64,000 nucleotides of DNA from Siminovitchia acidinfaciens. Its GTDB lineage: Bacteria; Bacillota; Bacilli; Bacillales; Bacillaceae_C. Shown piece by piece: positions 62,491-64,000 of the stretch. The notes under the pieces were generated by a model. That model did not search any database and was not told the origin of the DNA. It saw nothing but the letters and a program-made list of their open reading frames with translations. Made by a program: the position numbers and the translations under genes. Position 1 is the first letter of the stretch. Each line of letters begins with the position of its first letter. The stretch spans positions 859,338 to 923,337 of the forward strand of contig NZ_QYTV02000001.1 in the NCBI RefSeq assembly GCF_003605385.1, written 5' to 3'.

Positions 62491-63366
62491 ATGGAAACAC
62501 CAAAAATCAATCCGTATGCAGCCGTTATTCTGGCTGTCGTATCAATTTCCACTTCTGCCATCTTTGTGAAGCTGTCTACAGCAGATGCAGGAATTATTGC
62601 CTTTTATCGAATGCTGTTTACTGTTTTGATTATGGCTCCCGTTTTTATTCCTAATTATGCAAAGGAACTGAAACGAATTTCAAAAAAAGACTGGCTATAT
62701 TCTGCGGTTGCCGGAATCTTTCTGGCTTTTCATTTCATACTGTGGTTCGAATCTCTTAATTATACGTCCGTTGCAAGCTCAACTGTTCTTGTTACGTTGC
62801 AGCCGCTTTTTGCCTTTTTCGGGACGTTTATCTTTTTCAAAGAAAAGTTCTCTTTCAAGGCGATTGCTTCCGCTATCGTTGCGGTGATTGGCAGTATCAT
62901 AATTAGCTGGGGAGATTTTTGGATTAGCGGCAGTGCGCTTTTCGGCGATATGCTCGCTTTAGCGGCCTGTGCATTGATTACCGGATATTTGTTAATCGGA
63001 CAAACGATCAGGCGAAGACTTTCATTAATGACTTATACGTTTATCGTCTACCTATTCAGTGCGATTGCCTTATTGATTTATGTTTTAATTACTCAGGAAG
63101 CGTTGTATCCATACCCTTCATCAGAATGGGTTTACTTTTTGCTGCTTGCGATATTGCCAAATTTGCTTGGACACTCCGTATTTAATTGGGCGTTGAAGTG
63201 GATCAGTACGTCAGTCATTTCTATGGCCATATTGTTTGAACCTGTAGGAGCTACTATTCTTGCTTACATCATAATTGGCGAGAAAGTACTCATGACACAA
63301 ATAATAGGAGGAATAATCATTATTTTGAGTGTCTCTTTATTCATTAGTAACGAAAGAAAAAGTTGA
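62491..63366 (+). CDS. EamA family transporter (DMT)
   Basis: Drug/metabolite transporter superfamily exporter, 291 aa, ten helices in two EamA repeats (about 8-140 and 150-288). Typical signature pieces: FYRMLFTVLIMAP, LNYTSVASSTVLVTLQPLF, and EPVGATILAYIIIGEKV. Substrate unknown, often an amino acid or metabolite. ATG behind AAAGGAAAG. Confidence 0.88.
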   Translation: METPKINPYAAVILAVVSISTSAIFVKLSTADAGIIAFYRMLFTVLIMAPVFIPNYAKELKRISKKDWLYSAVAGIFLAFHFILWFESLNYTSVASSTVLVTLQPLFAFFGTFIFFKEKFSFKAIASAIVAVIGSIIISWGDFWISGSALFGDMLALAACALITGYLLIGQTIRRRLSLMTYTFIVYLFSAIALLIYVLITQEALYPYPSSEWVYFLLLAILPNLLGHSVFNWALKWISTSVISMAILFEPVGATILAYIIIGEKVLMTQIIGGIIIILSVSLFISNERKS

Positions 63367-63370
63367 ATCA

Positions 63371-63556
63371 TTATATGAAGATGTAGGTAAAGCCAGAAAA
63401 AACAAAAGCCATGCAGGACATGAAAATAAATGTCCCGGCTTCTACCTTCTCTTCGGCATTACTTATACGAAGTCCTTCTATATAAGAATAAGAAAAAAGG
63501 TAAAGAGCCATTAAGAAAGAAATGATTAGGGCAATAGTAGTTAATATAGAAATCAC
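63371..63556 (-). CDS. Possible small two-helix membrane protein
   Basis: 61 codons giving ILTTIALIISFLMALYLFSYSY, a loop (IEGLRISNAEEKVEAG) and TFIFMSCMAFVFSGFTYIFI, a natural-looking membrane hairpin. The GTG start overlaps its GGGAAGGTG ribosome site, and a GGACAT/ATGTCC hairpin lies in the 3' half, so it could instead be chance. Unknown function. Confidence 0.4.
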   Translation of the reverse strand: MISILTTIALIISFLMALYLFSYSYIEGLRISNAEEKVEAGTFIFMSCMAFVFSGFTYIFI

Positions 63557-63736
63557 CTTCCCAAATGTATAGATGTTTGCTATTATATCTATGTATTGTG
63601 AGAGAGGAAGATGAAAACATAATTTTTTTCAAAAAAACTATTGCATCTTCTAAAACATCGTGATATATTATTACCTGTCCGACAGAGAAGTTAAACATCC
63701 AAAAAGAAATTCAAAAAAAGAATTTCAAAAAAAGGA

Positions 63737-63765
63737 TTGACAAGCTTCCGGACAGAAGTTATTAT
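63737..63765 (+). promoter_or_regulatory. rRNA operon promoter 1
   Basis: TTGACA (63737-63742), 17 bases, TATTAT (63760-63765). The transcribed start carries AAAGTCGCCTCAAA, also found after promoter 2. Confidence 0.75.
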
Positions 63766-63822
63766 ATAAAAGTCGCCTCAAACGAAGTTGCTTAAAACTT
63801 CCGGAAGAACTTAAAAAAGTTC

Positions 63823-63851
63823 TTGACAGACTGAGGATGACGAGTTACAAT
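63823..63851 (+). promoter_or_regulatory. rRNA operon promoter 2
   Basis: TTGACA (63823-63828), 17 bases, TACAAT (63846-63851), again followed by AAAGTCGCCTCAAA. Confidence 0.82.
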
Positions 63852-63899
63852 GAAAAAGTCGCCTCAAAACAGCGAGAAAAAAACAATCATAAAAAATTG

Positions 63900-63928
63900 T
63901 TGACAAGTTGACTTGAGTGTGATACAAT
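63900..63928 (+). promoter_or_regulatory. rRNA operon promoter 3
   Basis: TTGACA (63900-63905), 17 bases, TACAAT (63923-63928). A G at 63935 is suitably placed for initiation with GTP, as in B. subtilis rRNA promoters. Confidence 0.85.
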
Positions 63929-63934
63929 GGAAAA

Positions 63935-64000
63935 GCTGCTCGAGAGAGCAACTGCAAGTTTGATCTTTGAAAACTGAACGAAACGAAACGTCAATAATTT
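63935..64000 (+). other. rRNA operon leader, 5' of 16S rRNA
   Basis: TTTGATCTTTGAAAACTGAAC followed by GAAACGAAACGTCAATAATTT is the usual Bacillus leader immediately before 16S rRNA. The 16S gene itself is beyond the window. Confidence 0.8.

Overview
The window is a chromosomal segment of a spore-forming, low-GC Gram-positive rod of the family Bacillaceae. The evidence is gene content and order: yunF-yunD-yunC-yunB, lytH, yutC to yutJ, yuzD, yuzB, yumC, yumB, yuiB to pepA, yuxO, mrpA-G, kapB, patB, yugI, yugN and malK-malR match the yun/yut/yui/yuf/yug arc of Bacillus subtilis. Spore genes (yunB, lytH, yutH, yjcZ), strong AGGAGG ribosome sites and many TTG/GTG starts agree. The unusual repeat family and the extra genes argue against B. 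subtilis itself; a Mesobacillus, Cytobacillus or Neobacillus type relative is my guess.

Layout. 1-9 kb: yunF (cut by the left edge), yunD, yunC, yunB, an NhaC antiporter, an NSS-family transporter with its MetS-like small subunit, and spore/lipoprotein genes. 9-26 kb: small conserved yut/yuz/yum/yui genes for Fe-S assembly (yutI, erpA-type carrier, yuzB, yuzD), NADH/NADPH redox (yutJ, yumB, yumC), envelope and spore work (yutG, yutH, yuiC, yuiD), one chemoreceptor, a Nudix hydrolase and pepA. 27-34 kb: a block not found between yuxO and mrpG in B. subtilis, holding a PotD-like lipoprotein, a DUF2188 protein, an amidase, a class III aminotransferase and a sigma-54 activator. Two near-consensus sigma-54 promoters drive the PotD-like gene and the aminotransferase, so this looks like a small sigma-54 regulon for a polyamine or omega-amino acid. 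34-41 kb: the seven-gene Mrp Na+/H+ antiporter operon, split by a repeat element. 41-48 kb: an MFS exporter, kapB, a lipoprotein cyclophilin, sodC, patB, a hydrolase and yugI. 48-53 kb: rocA-rocD-rocG, taking ornithine to 2-oxoglutarate. 53-60 kb: yugN, a duplicated Cys/His-rich protein, a TerC protein, malK-malR and a DASS dicarboxylate transporter. 60-64 kb: tRNA-Ala(GGC), a YjcZ-type miniprotein, a 5'-damaged DUF1232 gene, MgtC and EamA proteins, and three tandem promoters leading into an rRNA operon whose 16S gene lies just beyond the right edge.

The most striking unexplained structure is a family of mosaic intergenic repeats (about 11 copies plus one remnant, 60-490 bp). They often begin or end exactly at a stop codon, one supplies the last codons of mrpD, and they carry small hairpins whose five-base loop is kept (AGGAT/AGGAC) while the arms change in a compensating way.
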